From: Pristionchus mayeri
Taxonomy: Eukaryota > Nematoda > Chromadorea > Rhabditida > Neodiplogasteridae
Direction: 5' to 3'
Assembly (NCBI GenBank): GCA_036245805.1
Contig: BTRK01000004.1
Span: 46,316,690 to 46,380,689 of the forward strand
Length of the DNA: 64,000 nt
Each line of letters starts with the position of its first letter. The stretch's first letter is position 1. A program made the position numbers and the translations under genes. Positions 30,001 through 39,702 of the stretch are shown here, piece by piece. The notes beneath the pieces were generated by a model. It worked only from the letters and a program-made list of their open reading frames with translations. It searched no databases and was not told where the DNA came from.

Positions 30001-32115
30001 CCCCTCATTTCCTGTGTCGCGCTATACCTGGGTGGTAGGTTTTTGCAACTTTTGCACGGCTCATCCAAACTCCATAAATGTATAGTGATTCTGAAATATC
30101 TCGACTAAATAAGCATTTTTACTGCTAGAAGTGAAGAGCTAACTCATCTGTGAAAAAAGTTTAGGCCATTTGAATTATCAAAATCGGTGCCTTGACACCT
30201 TATCCTCGGAATGCCCCTTTTTGAACATGTTCATTGGATTCCACGTGAACAGTTACCCCTAGGTGCATTTTTTCGATCCAAAAGAGCGGGATGCATGGGG
30301 TTTCCCGCTTCGAGGGAAACGAAGTTATGTAAAATCACAGTATAAATATGTATTTTTCAGGCAAACCATCATGATTTCAGGTCACTATTAAACTAATATT
30401 TACTATTCTAGAATGCAGAAGTATGATTACGCTTGAAAATGCGGAGTTTCGCTCATTCTTAAAAATCGATTTTTTCATCTTCGAAAAATCTCCATTTTGA
30501 ACGTTGCTAACGTTAAAAATACAATCGAAATGGCGGAAGCTGAAATTAATACGCATAATATGTACCGACATAAATCAGAAAAAGCTGTATAGAGGCTCCC
30601 ATATATTGTGGTTTTTGAAATATTCTTGCAAGAATATGCGATTTTTAAGCTTCCGTATTAGAAATAAATAATATTTCGAAAGCATTTTCATAAAATTTTG
30701 CGAAATTTTCACGTATTAATATTTTTGAACACGAGTTGTGTCAACTGGCATTGATCAGAGTGGGTTTTGCGTTGTCTTACAAATTTCGATTTGCACATGA
30801 TACAAATTTGGATATTTTTTGGATCGTTGAAATTTGAAATAACGTACACGTTTTCCAATAGCCTTATATGCTGACATTCTTTTCAGCAGTCGAATCCCCT
30901 CGAAAATACATATTAAGTTTTCATCAATTATTTTTACGCACTCTCAAAACAGCGTTTCCATGCAATAATATTTCAACAATCACAATGCGTGGGATCATCT
31001 ATACAACTTTTTCTCATTTAGGTCGGTACATATTATACGAATTACTTTGAACTTGTGAAATTTCATATTTTTTTAGTAAGCAAAGTTCAAATTTGAGATT
31101 TTTCGAAGATGAAAAAATCGATTTTTAAGAATGAGCGAAACTCTGCATTTTCAAGCGTAATCATACTTCTGCATTATTGAATAGTAAATATTTGTTCAAT
31201 AGTGACCTGAAATCATGATGGTTTGCCTGAAAAATACATATTTCTACTATTTTTTTTACATAACTTCGTTTCCCTCGAAGCGGGAAACCCCATGCATCCC
31301 GCTCTTTTGGAGCGAAAAGATGCGCCTAGGGGTAACTTTTCACGTGGAATCCAATAAACAAGTTCAAAAAGGGGCATTCCGAGGATAAGGTGTCAAGGCA
31401 CCAATTTTGATAATTCAAATGGCCTAAACTTTTTTCACTGATGAGTTAGCTCTTCACTTCTAACAGTAAAAATGCTAATTTCCTCGAGATATTTCAGAAT
31501 CACTATACATTTATGGAGTTTGGATGAGCCGTTCAAAAGTTACAAAAACCTACCACCCAGGTATAGCGCTTCACGGGAAATGAGGGGTCAGAGATACGGC
31601 TTTCTAATGTAGATTTTCGAACTCTACGCAAAAAGTTGCCCCTAATCTTCAAATTGAGACTTTATTTTTCGTTGTACGGCATATGGGTGAAATTGCTCAG
31701 TTCTCTCAGATAGTCACTCTTATAATATTAGCATTATAAGTTTAATGGGATTAGAAAGAGTGAGATATTAAGGTTACCCTAAATCAGTGAAATTATTTGA
31801 ATTTGCGCGCGTGCCTGATCACGTCCACTCTCTTGTCTTTGCATACTCTCTCACTCCTTCTGATGTGATCAGGCACGCGCGCAATTTCAAATATTTTCAC
31901 GGGTGTTGGGTAAATTTAAGCAATATTGAAGGCACAGTATAAATAGAATACCGACCCCTCCTCATCTATCTTGCGATAACCGCTTTACGTGATTAATATT
32001 GATTAATTGATTGATTAACCCATTGCTCACGAGCATTTTCTCCAGCTGTTCTTTTGTCGAATCTTCAACATCCTCTTCCAATCGAGTCGCGAAAGTGCCG
32101 AAATCAGTCAGAATA
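27068..32115 (-). CDS. family B gene 7, with internal tandem duplication
   Basis: Head: about 32031-32115 (ILTDFGTFATRLEEDVED), 29754-29852 (KSMRNFRAALDM), 29501-29656 (52 aa, KKKRSEPMES), 29304-29411 (NELECPECE). Zinc part, present twice because of a 995-base duplication: 27979-28047 (WIKHLKRKHSTTP), 27856-27918 (LLCCDCGHES), 27646-27714, 27532-27558 (CVLCE), plus the same four exons 995 bases higher. End: 27301-27369 (VCGYASHLRRRHKTTL), 27176-27250 (YLTCACG), 27068-27112 (CTEREFVLHRRDGD, stop). The 1.9-kb first intron holds foldback C and a TTAA MITE. The donor of the WIKHL exon reads AT in both units, and the duplication fuses two exons out of frame at 28330. No start codon is recognised. 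Either a recently damaged gene or one that skips exons. Confidence 0.65.
27336..29325. repeat. 995-base perfect-length tandem duplication
   Basis: Unit 1 is 27336-28330 and unit 2 is 28331-29325, directly abutting. Comparison of many blocks found a single difference (CACGCCG versus CATGCCG in the CEISNF exon). There is no homology at the break beyond one base. The unit covers four zinc-cassette exons and one truncated copy of a fifth. Very recent duplication, or an assembly artefact. Confidence 0.9.
29901..31682. mobile_element. foldback element C
   Basis: Arms of about 600 bases (29901-30500 and 31085-31682), inverted; outer ends TGCCGTACAACGAAAAATAA on both strands. The loop (about 30500-31085) has no plausible gene. 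Between conserved arm blocks such as AGGGGTCAGAGATACGGCTT there are scattered mismatches, so it is older than elements A3/A4. It sits in the first recognisable intron of gene 7. A one-armed relic is at 1590-1945. Confidence 0.85.
31768..31919. mobile_element. TTAA-type MITE, copy 2
   Basis: TTAA borders; left GGTTACCCTAAAT, right (inverted) AAATTTACCCAACACCC; subterminal GCGCGCGTGCCTGATCACG and its complement. Same family as 12175, 43519 and 50763. It lies next to foldback C in an intron of gene 7. Confidence 0.8.
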
Positions 32116-32685
32116 CTGAAAATATGAATGAATATACAGATTAATCACCATGTCTTTAAAGTTACCAGACGAGGACGTTTTATTTTTGAACGCACGATAT
32201 CCCACAACGAAGGGAGCGATCCTAAGGGCGTATGAAAAGTGAAGGCGCTATTCGTGTGCCTAACGGCGCGAAGCCGGTGACAGCAATTTCTCTCTTTTTT
32301 TCTGACTTTACTTGTCAAGTTTATGGGTTCAAGATTATTTTATTGGATTTTTATTAAAGAAGATTTACTCTACATCGGCCGGAAACTGATTAGGTACGTA
32401 TTTTGGGCCTTTTTGATAACTTATTCCGTCGTTAAAGGTATTTTTATTTATTTCCTGCGTGAACGCTTTCTCTTTTCATTTTTAGGGAACTTTTAGTTTT
32501 ATAGGGTATAAATTATAAGATACTGGTTGCTTGTGGTTTATTTTTCCAGCCTCGGTCTCCATCGGGAGACACCCAGATAGCAGATGCATTGCGGAAACGA
32601 GGTAAGTTTTCAGGTAAGTTCACTTTTCTCACAGGTAAGCTATAAAAACAATTTGGGCGATCATAATAATCAACAATTTAGAGAT
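32116..32685. other. no gene recognised; weak plus-strand exon candidate
   Basis: Mostly non-coding. A short plus-strand stretch at about 32551-32602 (CAG acceptor, CCTCGGTCTCCATCGG..., GTAAG donor) looks exon-like, and TAAG donors repeat after it, but no partner exon was found. No transposon end recognised. Confidence 0.3.
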
Positions 32686-32937
32686 TCACAGGTCAAATTC
32701 TTCTTCTTCCTCTGATTCCGATCCCAACTCCATCAGAGAATTGATATATAATCTATCGGCAAAAGGGATATTTTCTCTCTCGGCAATCGTCTCTTCCTCA
32801 TACTAAAGGTTTATTTTATTGCGAGTGGCTGTTAAGGACTGTGTACCTCGTCACCGTCGTGGGCTAAATGATCGTCAAGTGAGAATGCGGCCATAGCAGT
32901 GGTAGGCGTGGACGGAGCAGACGTAGGTGTGGACAGG
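32686..32937 (-). CDS. two orphan 3' exons of an acidic protein
   Basis: Exon 32847 to about 32937 reads STPTSAPSTPTTAMAAFSLD then DHLAHDGDE and ends in a GTACAC donor. Exon 32686-32802 reads YEEETIAEREN...LYINSLMELGS and ends in an acidic SESEEEEEFDL tail with a TGA stop. The join is in frame. Upstream lies the RTE LINE at 32973-34735, and beyond it the THAP/DDE transposase, so these exons may be the 3' end of that transposase gene or of a gene the LINE interrupted. No known domain. Confidence 0.5.
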
Positions 32938-32972
32938 TGAGTTTTCCATTGTGAGTCTTTCGCGTTCTCGAG

Positions 32973-34735
32973 ATCAATCAATCAATCAATCAATTTATCT
33001 TATCAGGCGGAAACGCTCAGAAGATGATAGGTCGGTAGTCTTCATAAGTTGCACTCCACCAATGGCTACCAATAGCTCGGGATAGGTCGTCTCTCCATCG
33101 CGCGCGAGGCTTTCCGGGGGGACGAGTCCTATTGAATGGAGTCCAGACAGTTGTCGCACGGCTCCACTGTTCCACTCCCATTCTTCTGATCTTGAGGGCC
33201 CAGCGCGCTTTTCGTTTCAATCCTTCCTCATTCCAGTCTCTCAGCTTGGTAATCCCTCTCACGCGGTCATTCCTCCATCTGTCCCTTAGCGTGACTCCAA
33301 GCATCTTTCTTTCCATCTTCCTCTGGGTGACTCTCAGCCTCTCCTTCTCGCTAGATCTCAGAGCCCATACTTCACACCCATAGAGAACTGTAGCCGTGAT
33401 GCAGCTCTCGAAGACTCTCCTCCTGATCTTGATGGACAGAATTCGAGAAGATAGGAGGTGCGAGAGCTTACTCCAGGCCAGCCACCCTAATCGAATCCGG
33501 TGTTCTATTTCGTCGGAATGATCCAAGGGAAGAGCTATTCTTCCTCCGAGATAGGTGGCGCTATCGACGAATTCGAATCGCAGATTGCCGATGATTATTG
33601 GATTGCGGGTAGAGGTGCAGGAGGTGAGGAGGTTGGTCTTGCTTGCATTCACTTCGAGACCAACTCGGCTGCACGCGTCCATCAGCTTCTTCAGCATTCG
33701 TTCCAGCTCGGGTCGAGATTTGGCAACGAGAGCCACGTCATCGGCATACTCCAAGTGGCAATGGTTCCTTCCGTCGATTCTAATTCCATCTGACTCCCAG
33801 TCAATGTTGTCCATGGCTGATCGTAGCACTGCGTTGAAGAGACGAGGGGAGAGGGTATCCCCTTGGCGGACTCCTCGACGCACAGTCACAGGAACGAGCT
33901 CCTCATTAACTCGAATGAGTGTAGAGGAGGACTCGTAGAGACGGCGCAACATGTGGACGAGGGAGGGATGGGCTCCGAACGAGAAGAGGGCTTGCCAGCA
34001 GGCATTCCACTCCACACAGTCGAACGCCTTCTTGAAGTCGACGAACGCCAAGTAGATTGGGATACCGTACTCGGAGGTTCTTTCAGCGACCTGCTTGATG
34101 GCATGCAGGTTGTCGAGAGTACTGTAGCCGCGCCGGAAGCCGGTTTGGGTCGAGGACTCTGTTTCTTCAAGCACAGTTTCGAGTCTCTGAAGAATGACTT
34201 TGGTCATTGTCTTCAGGGAAACGGTGAGGAGGGAGATGGGACGGAAGTTCCCAATGTTGGTAGGGTCTCCTTTCTTGTGCAGAAGAGTGACAATTGCTTC
34301 GGTCAGGTCGCTTGGAACAGCCTCTCCATCTACCAGATAGTTGAGTAGATCAGCGATAACGGGAGCAAGGTGGTTTCGAGAGTGGTATAGCATATCAGGG
34401 AGAATGCCATCCGAACCGGGTGAGTGACCACACTTGAGTTGGGACATCGCTTTGCTGACCTCATCGGGTAGGAAGGGAGGAAGGGGATCCAGAGGCTGAG
34501 GAGGGACTGGGAGTGGACACGGAACTGCAGGGGTGTAGAGACCGTCAAAGAAGCTCTGGACCACTGTCTTGGTAGCTGCTTGAGAGAGAGCACCAGTTAC
34601 AGGGTCGGGAACTAGAAGGCGCTTCTTTGAGGTTTGCAGACTCAGCATGCTCTTCACGATGCTCTTCACGATGTTCTCGAGAGTAGTCCTGTTATTTTGT
34701 TGACGCTTTTTGTATTCTTCTGGACAAATCTAACC
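32973..34735 (-). mobile_element. 5'-truncated RTE-clade LINE
   Basis: Contains the open reverse transcriptase frame 33017-34669 and ends, on the minus strand, in a (TGAT)n tail (32973-32993), typical of RTE elements, which finish in short tandem repeats instead of poly-A. The endonuclease is missing: the frame opens just before the polymerase. The fresh frame and clean tail suggest a recent insertion. It lies between the transposase at 34740-36197 and the acidic exons at 32686-32937. Confidence 0.85.
33017..34669 (-). CDS. RTE-type reverse transcriptase (ORF2, C-terminal part)
   Basis: A 550-residue uninterrupted frame. RT motifs in order: HSPGSDGILPDML, LHKKGDPTNIGNFRPISLL, TQTGFRRGYST, the catalytic FVDFKKAFDCVEW (first Asp), RRGVRQGDTLSPRLF, the active-site YADD, a thumb region, and a C-terminal TVLYGCEVWALRS block usual in RTE and related clades. 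The enzyme would copy its own RNA onto nicked target DNA; without the endonuclease this copy cannot move on its own. The first Met is only the first available one, because the element is truncated upstream. Confidence 0.9.
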   Translation of the reverse strand: MKSIVKSMLSLQTSKKRLLVPDPVTGALSQAATKTVVQSFFDGLYTPAVPCPLPVPPQPLDPLPPFLPDEVSKAMSQLKCGHSPGSDGILPDMLYHSRNHLAPVIADLLNYLVDGEAVPSDLTEAIVTLLHKKGDPTNIGNFRPISLLTVSLKTMTKVILQRLETVLEETESSTQTGFRRGYSTLDNLHAIKQVAERTSEYGIPIYLAFVDFKKAFDCVEWNACWQALFSFGAHPSLVHMLRRLYESSSTLIRVNEELVPVTVRRGVRQGDTLSPRLFNAVLRSAMDNIDWESDGIRIDGRNHCHLEYADDVALVAKSRPELERMLKKLMDACSRVGLEVNASKTNLLTSCTSTRNPIIIGNLRFEFVDSATYLGGRIALPLDHSDEIEHRIRLGWLAWSKLSHLLSSRILSIKIRRRVFESCITATVLYGCEVWALRSSEKERLRVTQRKMERKMLGVTLRDRWRNDRVRGITKLRDWNEEGLKRKARWALKIRRMGVEQWSRATTVWTPFNRTRPPGKPRARWRDDLSRAIGSHWWSATYEDYRPIIF

Positions 34736-34739
34736 TGAT

Positions 34740-36197
34740 CATGTACATTTCTCGAACAAGGTCGGATCGCCATCGATGAACTGGGGGAGGACGAATTAGC
34801 CGGTCCTTGTGAACCTTGAGAGTTTTGTCTTAGTACTTCTTCCTGATTGAGGGCTCGCGCAGACCGTCCAAAGTATCAAATCTAATCTCTAATTATTGAT
34901 TTGTTAGCAGACATGGCTTACTGGCTCTCGTTGTGGCGAATAATGGCAATCTTAGTACGAAGATTGTGCCCATCAAGGTCAAAGAAGCGATCCTTGGGGG
35001 CATGAAGGGCAGCAAGATGGTTAAAGCCCTCAATTTGGGCAGTTCCAAGATCGGGCGAAACCGAATCAATGTCGTCGAGGTACGATCTTGTCCTGATGAG
35101 CTTATCGAGAGCAATGAAAGCTTTGCTCTTGGTGTCGAGAGTGCAGGAGCGAGAGACATGGGAAGAATGACTTGTGCACTCGTGGTAGGTTTTGAAAGTC
35201 GAATCCTGGAGAGTGGAAGGGTGGATGCGTTAGTGATTAGGGAGAGTTCGTATACCGTGTGCCAAGAGTGAATACCGCGAATGTGGTATAGAACCGAGAG
35301 GTGCTTCTCCTTCACTTCGACTGGGTCCGTGCTCGAGGTAATCGCCCACCAGATATGGTTGTTGATGAAAGGTATCCATTCCGCAAGAGACTGTCTAGTC
35401 TTCTTCTTACTTTCCTGTTGAGCTCGTAATTTGTATTTTTTTTTATTTCCAGGGAATACCTTTATGAGAGCGAGGAGGATGTTTCGACAATAATGCCAAG
35501 GGTCAAAAGCATGCGTGATTGACGGGAAATCTCTTTTGATCATCGCAATTCCCTTGGTAAGATTAGATGGTCAGGGATCGTGCTACTGTAAGGTACCTCT
35601 CGGTGCCTGTCAGTAGTCAGACGTCCAATGGGATCTGGATAGGACGGAAATAGCGCCTTGATCTCGTCGAGACACCGACGTAAGCCAATGCACTCGAGCT
35701 TTTGGGAGGAGGTGCCTAGTGGTGGTTGTACATAGAAGTTTGGTCGTTCTTTATGAGTACCTTCAATCTTCTTCGAGACGTTGGCGAAGCAGATAATAAG
35801 GCCAGTTGGATTGAGTGCGATAACATAACGACCCCAGAAAGCAGAGAAACCACGGGAATCATATTGGGCGTCGCCCGATATCGGTAGTTTCTCGCCCTAG
35901 ATGGACTCACTGATTAGATTCAATTCGCGTATAATACCAGTTTCAGCAGTTTCAGCACGATTTCAGCTTAATTCCAGTTGAGGTCGTCGCCCATGAGTCA
36001 GGAGAGAAATGATCCGTGCATATCCAAGCCCGTTTACTGTCGAGGATAAGGCGTGCATGCAATCGATTATATTCAGAAGGATCTTCTTCGGCTAGGATGC
36101 GAATCCATTCAAGCCGGGCGGTTGTCTCATCAGTGAAGCTCACATAGGAGAAAGATGACTGATCGCAGACTACGCAAGTTCTCTGACGACTAGCCAT
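34740..36197 (-). pseudogene. THAP plus DDE transposase (Kolobok-like), frameshifted
   Basis: THAP exon 35952-36197 (MASRQRTCVVC, RLEWIRIL, WICTDHFSPDSW). Downstream, frame 1 (about 35900-35540) reads PISGDAQYDSRGFSAFWG and RLTTDRH, matching the first two acidic blocks of a cut-and-paste transposase family with GDxxxDSxGxSA and TDRH motifs. Frame 2 (35543 to about 35225) continues ITHAFDPWHYCRN, IWWAITSS, VLYHIRGIHSW. Frame 3 (about 35228-34935) reads TYHECTSHSSHV, then LDKLIRTRSYLDD and APKDRFFDLDGHNLRTK. All three blocks are collinear, so two frameshifts split the enzyme. THAP plus this core fits my recollection of Kolobok-type elements, which target TTAA. The C-terminus may run to KKY-stop near 34840 or into another exon ending at 34732. 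Confidence 0.7.
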
Positions 36198-36387
36198 GAC
36201 AACAGATGAGAAACTGATCACCGATAGGTGTGATCACCCTACCTCCGGTAATCTAATTAGCATGGTAAGTGAGGTAAATCAATTAGTGGTTATTCAATTA
36301 GCCACGACCGGAAGTGTCCTCTAGATTGCATATGCAAATGTCGGGAAATGATATAGAAACAATAAATTGTTTATCTTCAGTAACTTA

Positions 36388-37048
36388 TTACATCTCAATA
36401 TCGTTGTGGATATCTTTCACGTATCTATCCTCTCTAATGTCAATAGGAACTTCCAGGAACCCAGTGTATGAGTCCGAGGGCCAGAGATTGCGCACACTCG
36501 AAACAAAGCAGCAGGGCAATTCGATGCGCTTCTTCAGACCGAGACCATTCTTGTAGATCGAAGCAACAAAGTAGCGATAGCTACCATAGCGCAACTGGCT
36601 GAAAGGCTCTAATATTTGTATTCAGTATAGTCACTACTCGCCAGTTCTCATCCCAACCATCGTCTTCTTCCAATTTTTCCCTGAGCGCTGGAGACAAGGC
36701 GGCCATCGACTGATACATGACCGATGCAGACTTCGATACCTCAATCATCGGGACTAGTAATTGATTACTCTACTCTGCACTCACATGATAGTTCATGTAA
36801 GTTTCTTTGAATATTGCATATTCCGTGATGCATTGGGTGGGGATTGCATCGCCGAGTGAGAGGAAGGAAGACAGGCCATCCTTCATCACACGACACGAGG
36901 TGAGCGAATCACTCATGGTCCATAGGGATCTACAGCAGTAATTGGGACGAGTCCCAATCGGGGATTCGCTGCACTTCCAACACCCACAGGTCTTAGCGAG
37001 GTGAGCAACAGGGTGATCAAATATCTTGGACTGCGCATCCTTCTCCAT
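36388..37048 (-). CDS. P2X7 C-terminal-like cysteine-rich protein
   Basis: Exon 1 36785-37048 starts MEKDAQSKIFDHPVAHL, followed by CGCWKC, NYCCRSLW, SLTSC and TQCITEYAIFKETYMNYH. The 3' exon, about 36388-36594, reads RYGSYRYFVASIYKNGLGLK, then IELPCCFV and YTGFLEVPID, then a stop near 36388. The order CGxC...YCC...CIT...Y/F, YR.F...LPxCxV...YxGF matches the zinc-binding intracellular domain of P2X7 receptors, which in invertebrates is common in soluble proteins often linked to transposons. A middle segment (EVSKSASVMYQ...WDENWR) needs an intron or frameshift to connect. It has no membrane segments. It lies 190 bases upstream of the THAP/DDE transposase on the same strand and may belong to the same element. 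Confidence 0.6.
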
Positions 37049-37790
37049 GGCTACCCTTTCAGCCTCTTTAGCTCTTTGGCAAGACTATTCATCTACAATT
37101 GTTGCTATTACCACATGTTTATCGTTCGCTTCAATAAAGAACATTTCATGCACAACACAATAGGACATGAGCAATCGTCTGACTCTCTTCGTTTTGTATC
37201 ATCTGACCAGAGAGAGATAGTTTGGATTTGTGAGAGTCAGACCATTGCTTATGTTACGTACACAATATATTGCTGTGAATAAAGAGAAACGACAATGCAG
37301 AGAAGAGATTTGAATTTCGAAATTATGCCGAAAAGAGATAACCCAATTATCGAATGACTCGGAAAAGTGGGTAGGGACGGCAGCCCGAATTTTTGAGTAC
37401 GGAATATTGGTTGCCTCCTTCCGACGCTTTTCTTTCAAACTACCGTACTTTTCAAGCCAAATTCTTTCATTATTTTAAAACATTTTTAAAAAATATTTAA
37501 TGCGATTTTTCGACAATTTTATTGATTGGAATGAATATGAACACATCTTGAAAGAACAACAAGCAAAGCAAAAAGAGATATGTTGCAGAACCGGAGAAGC
37601 ACGATGTTTTCGAAAATATACGTGTTTTCAGAATTATGTGTTGAAGCTTCATTTCCTCAGTTTTTGGTAGATTATCAATCACAAAAAATTGTTTTCACAA
37701 TAAAAATAAATATAAATATCAAATAAAAGAGAATGAGGCTGTCAAAATTGAGCGTTTTACCGTTGTGAAAATACATTTTCGGTGTTTGCA
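37049..37790. other. no gene recognised
   Basis: AT-rich sequence upstream of the P2X7-C-like gene. Only short chance frames are seen; no splice-consistent exon, transposon end or RNA gene was recognised. Confidence 0.4.
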
Positions 37791-37895
37791 AAGAGGACGA
37801 CTTCCGTATATTTGAGATTTTTTGTTATTTGTTTTAGAGCAGCATTTCCCAATTTATGGTAAAAAACCAGAAATATACGGAAGTCGTCCTCTTTT
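37791..37895. repeat. 105-base hairpin, 24-base perfect arms
   Basis: AAGAGGACGACTTCCGTATA at 37793 and its exact complement ending near 37894 form 24-base arms around a loop of about 55 bases. Too short to code; probably a very small MITE. Flanking bases do not show a clear target duplication. Confidence 0.7.
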
Positions 37896-39131
37896 TAAAT
37901 GATTTTTAAAGTTCTCGGTATCGTAATCTTCCTGATTCTGAAGTTCTATCAATATTAAACTATTCTTTCTATTATTATACGATGTTTCATTGCTGTCGGA
38001 GTACGGTTAACATAAGAAAAAAAATTATTGAACCTCAATCATGAAGTTTTACAACGCAATCGAATTTCAGTTTGCGATAATTTTATTTAAAAAAACGTGA
38101 CTTGCGATGCGCTCCACTTGGACTGAAAGCGTCGGCCTTTTGCTTATCATTCATTTATGTTTTTCTAATTAATTAAAATATTTTTTACAAAACTAAAGTG
38201 AAAAGTCGGAATGGGGCAGGCATAGCTTTCAGTTGTGTACAATTTTGTGAATTGTTTTGCTCGTTCGTTAACAGCGTTGCAGTCCCTAAAAGTGGGCGGA
38301 GTCCGAGCCCTCGGATATTCGTGTTTGAATTTTGGCGCAATTTTCTGGATCATGCACTTGGGCCTGACGCTTCCAGGTCACTCCCTGGGTTAATTATCGA
38401 TTTTTATCATGTATGTTTGTTCTATCCCTGCTAATGAGGCCATCGCCTATCCGTTTCTGAAATAATAATAGGGGGTCAATTTTGTCCTCGTCCGGTAACT
38501 TTAAACAAATTTCGTCGTAAATGTGTCGTTGTGCGGGAAAAATGGCCAAATAAAGAAAATTCACAAAAGAAAAAAAGAGGAAAAAATTGACCGGCGAAGT
38601 AACATTCCCGTATCTCCGATAACATCGGTCGAATCAGAAATCGCCGCTTCAAGGGATAACAAGCAGGAGATATCCTTTCCACTGGATGTTTCGACTGCCA
38701 TACCTATAAAAATAAACGACAAAATTAGTAAAATGTTCACTTAATAGGTGCTACGTGCGTCGAAAATAAGAAAGTTAATGAGTCATTTCACAAGGGTAAT
38801 CTATATCTTACAGGTACGTTCAGACATCGATACTAACGATGTAAATTATTGATATTTATACAAATTACAAAAAACCTTTATTCTTAACAGTGACAATTTA
38901 TGCTAAACTTCGGATAATAGAGAATGGAAACCATATAACAAATTTAACAAATTGGAATAACTAAGGTGAGATATATGTAGATGCCAACAATTACTTCACT
39001 CGGTCGCTGTTTATCTTGAAGCTAATCATCCGATTTCACCTTCAAGAAAATATATTTTTAAGACCAACTAATAATAAAATTTAGAAAAAAATATTATCTT
39101 CCTGGCAGTTCTACATCTATACACAGAGATC
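37896..39131. other. mostly non-coding; one short plus-strand frame
   Basis: AT-rich. The only frame of note is 38523-38744 (plus, 73 aa, lysine-rich, MSLCGKNGQIKKIHKRKKEE), without recognisable domain or splice context. It could be an exon of an unknown gene or chance. Confidence 0.3.
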
Positions 39132-39505
39132 GAAAAGCCATGCTGCGCAAATAGTTTAAAATTTTTAATTTATTTATTTTTGAGAAAAACGTGCCGCATT
39201 TTGATGATTCTAATTATTCCCGACGTCCTCTATCCAACGGTGAATCAATTTTTACCTTGTGCTCATCACCGGGTAAAATAAACGTACCCGTTAATCATAA
39301 CGTAAAAAAACGGATTTTGAGACTGCGGCACGGTTTCCCAGAACGGGACCACGTTTGTATTTATTCATTCAATGGGGCCGATAATGTTATGAAGAAAGTT
39401 CTATGTATTTGTTAATGGAGGGTACGTTTTTTGAAATGTCGATATCTACATACTTTTCGATCTATGTCTATACAGAAAGCTAATTTTATGAAATCTGGTT
39501 CCGGG
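39132..39505 (+). repeat. dispersed repeat R1, copy 1
   Basis: Shares an ordered series of blocks with 52808-53185: AAAGCCATGCTG, TAGTTTAAAATTTTTAA, TTTTGATGATTCT, CGTCCTCTATCC, TTTTTACCTTGTGCTC, CCCAGAACGGGACCACGTTT, TTAATGGAGGGT/CTAATGGAGGGT and TTTCGATCTAT. Divergence is substantial with indels. Non-coding in both copies; family unknown. Confidence 0.75.
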
Positions 39506-39702
39506 AGGTTCATGGGTGCTGAAAGAGCTAAATTGAAATGAAAAAAAAGCTAAATTAAAATGAAATCGACAGATATATCTACTTTAAATACATTACAGAG
39601 CATGGAAAACACCGCCGCATGTAGATTTGACTTCTCCTACACGAATTATAAACAATCCAACTTATTAAAATTGTGAGATGCTACAAAAACTAATAGAACT
39701 AC
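39506..39702. other. short gap, nothing recognised
   Basis: Separates repeat R1 from the last recognisable exon of gene 10. It may contain the lost 3' continuation of that gene, but no exon was found. Confidence 0.3.

Noticed and set aside
33132..34348. Plus-strand frames over the RTE element (83 to 161 aa)
   Set aside because: Shadows of the long minus-strand RT frame; no domain.
38523..38744. Lysine-rich 73-residue plus-strand frame as a gene
   Set aside because: No splice signals, partner exon or domain; left as an unassigned open stretch.
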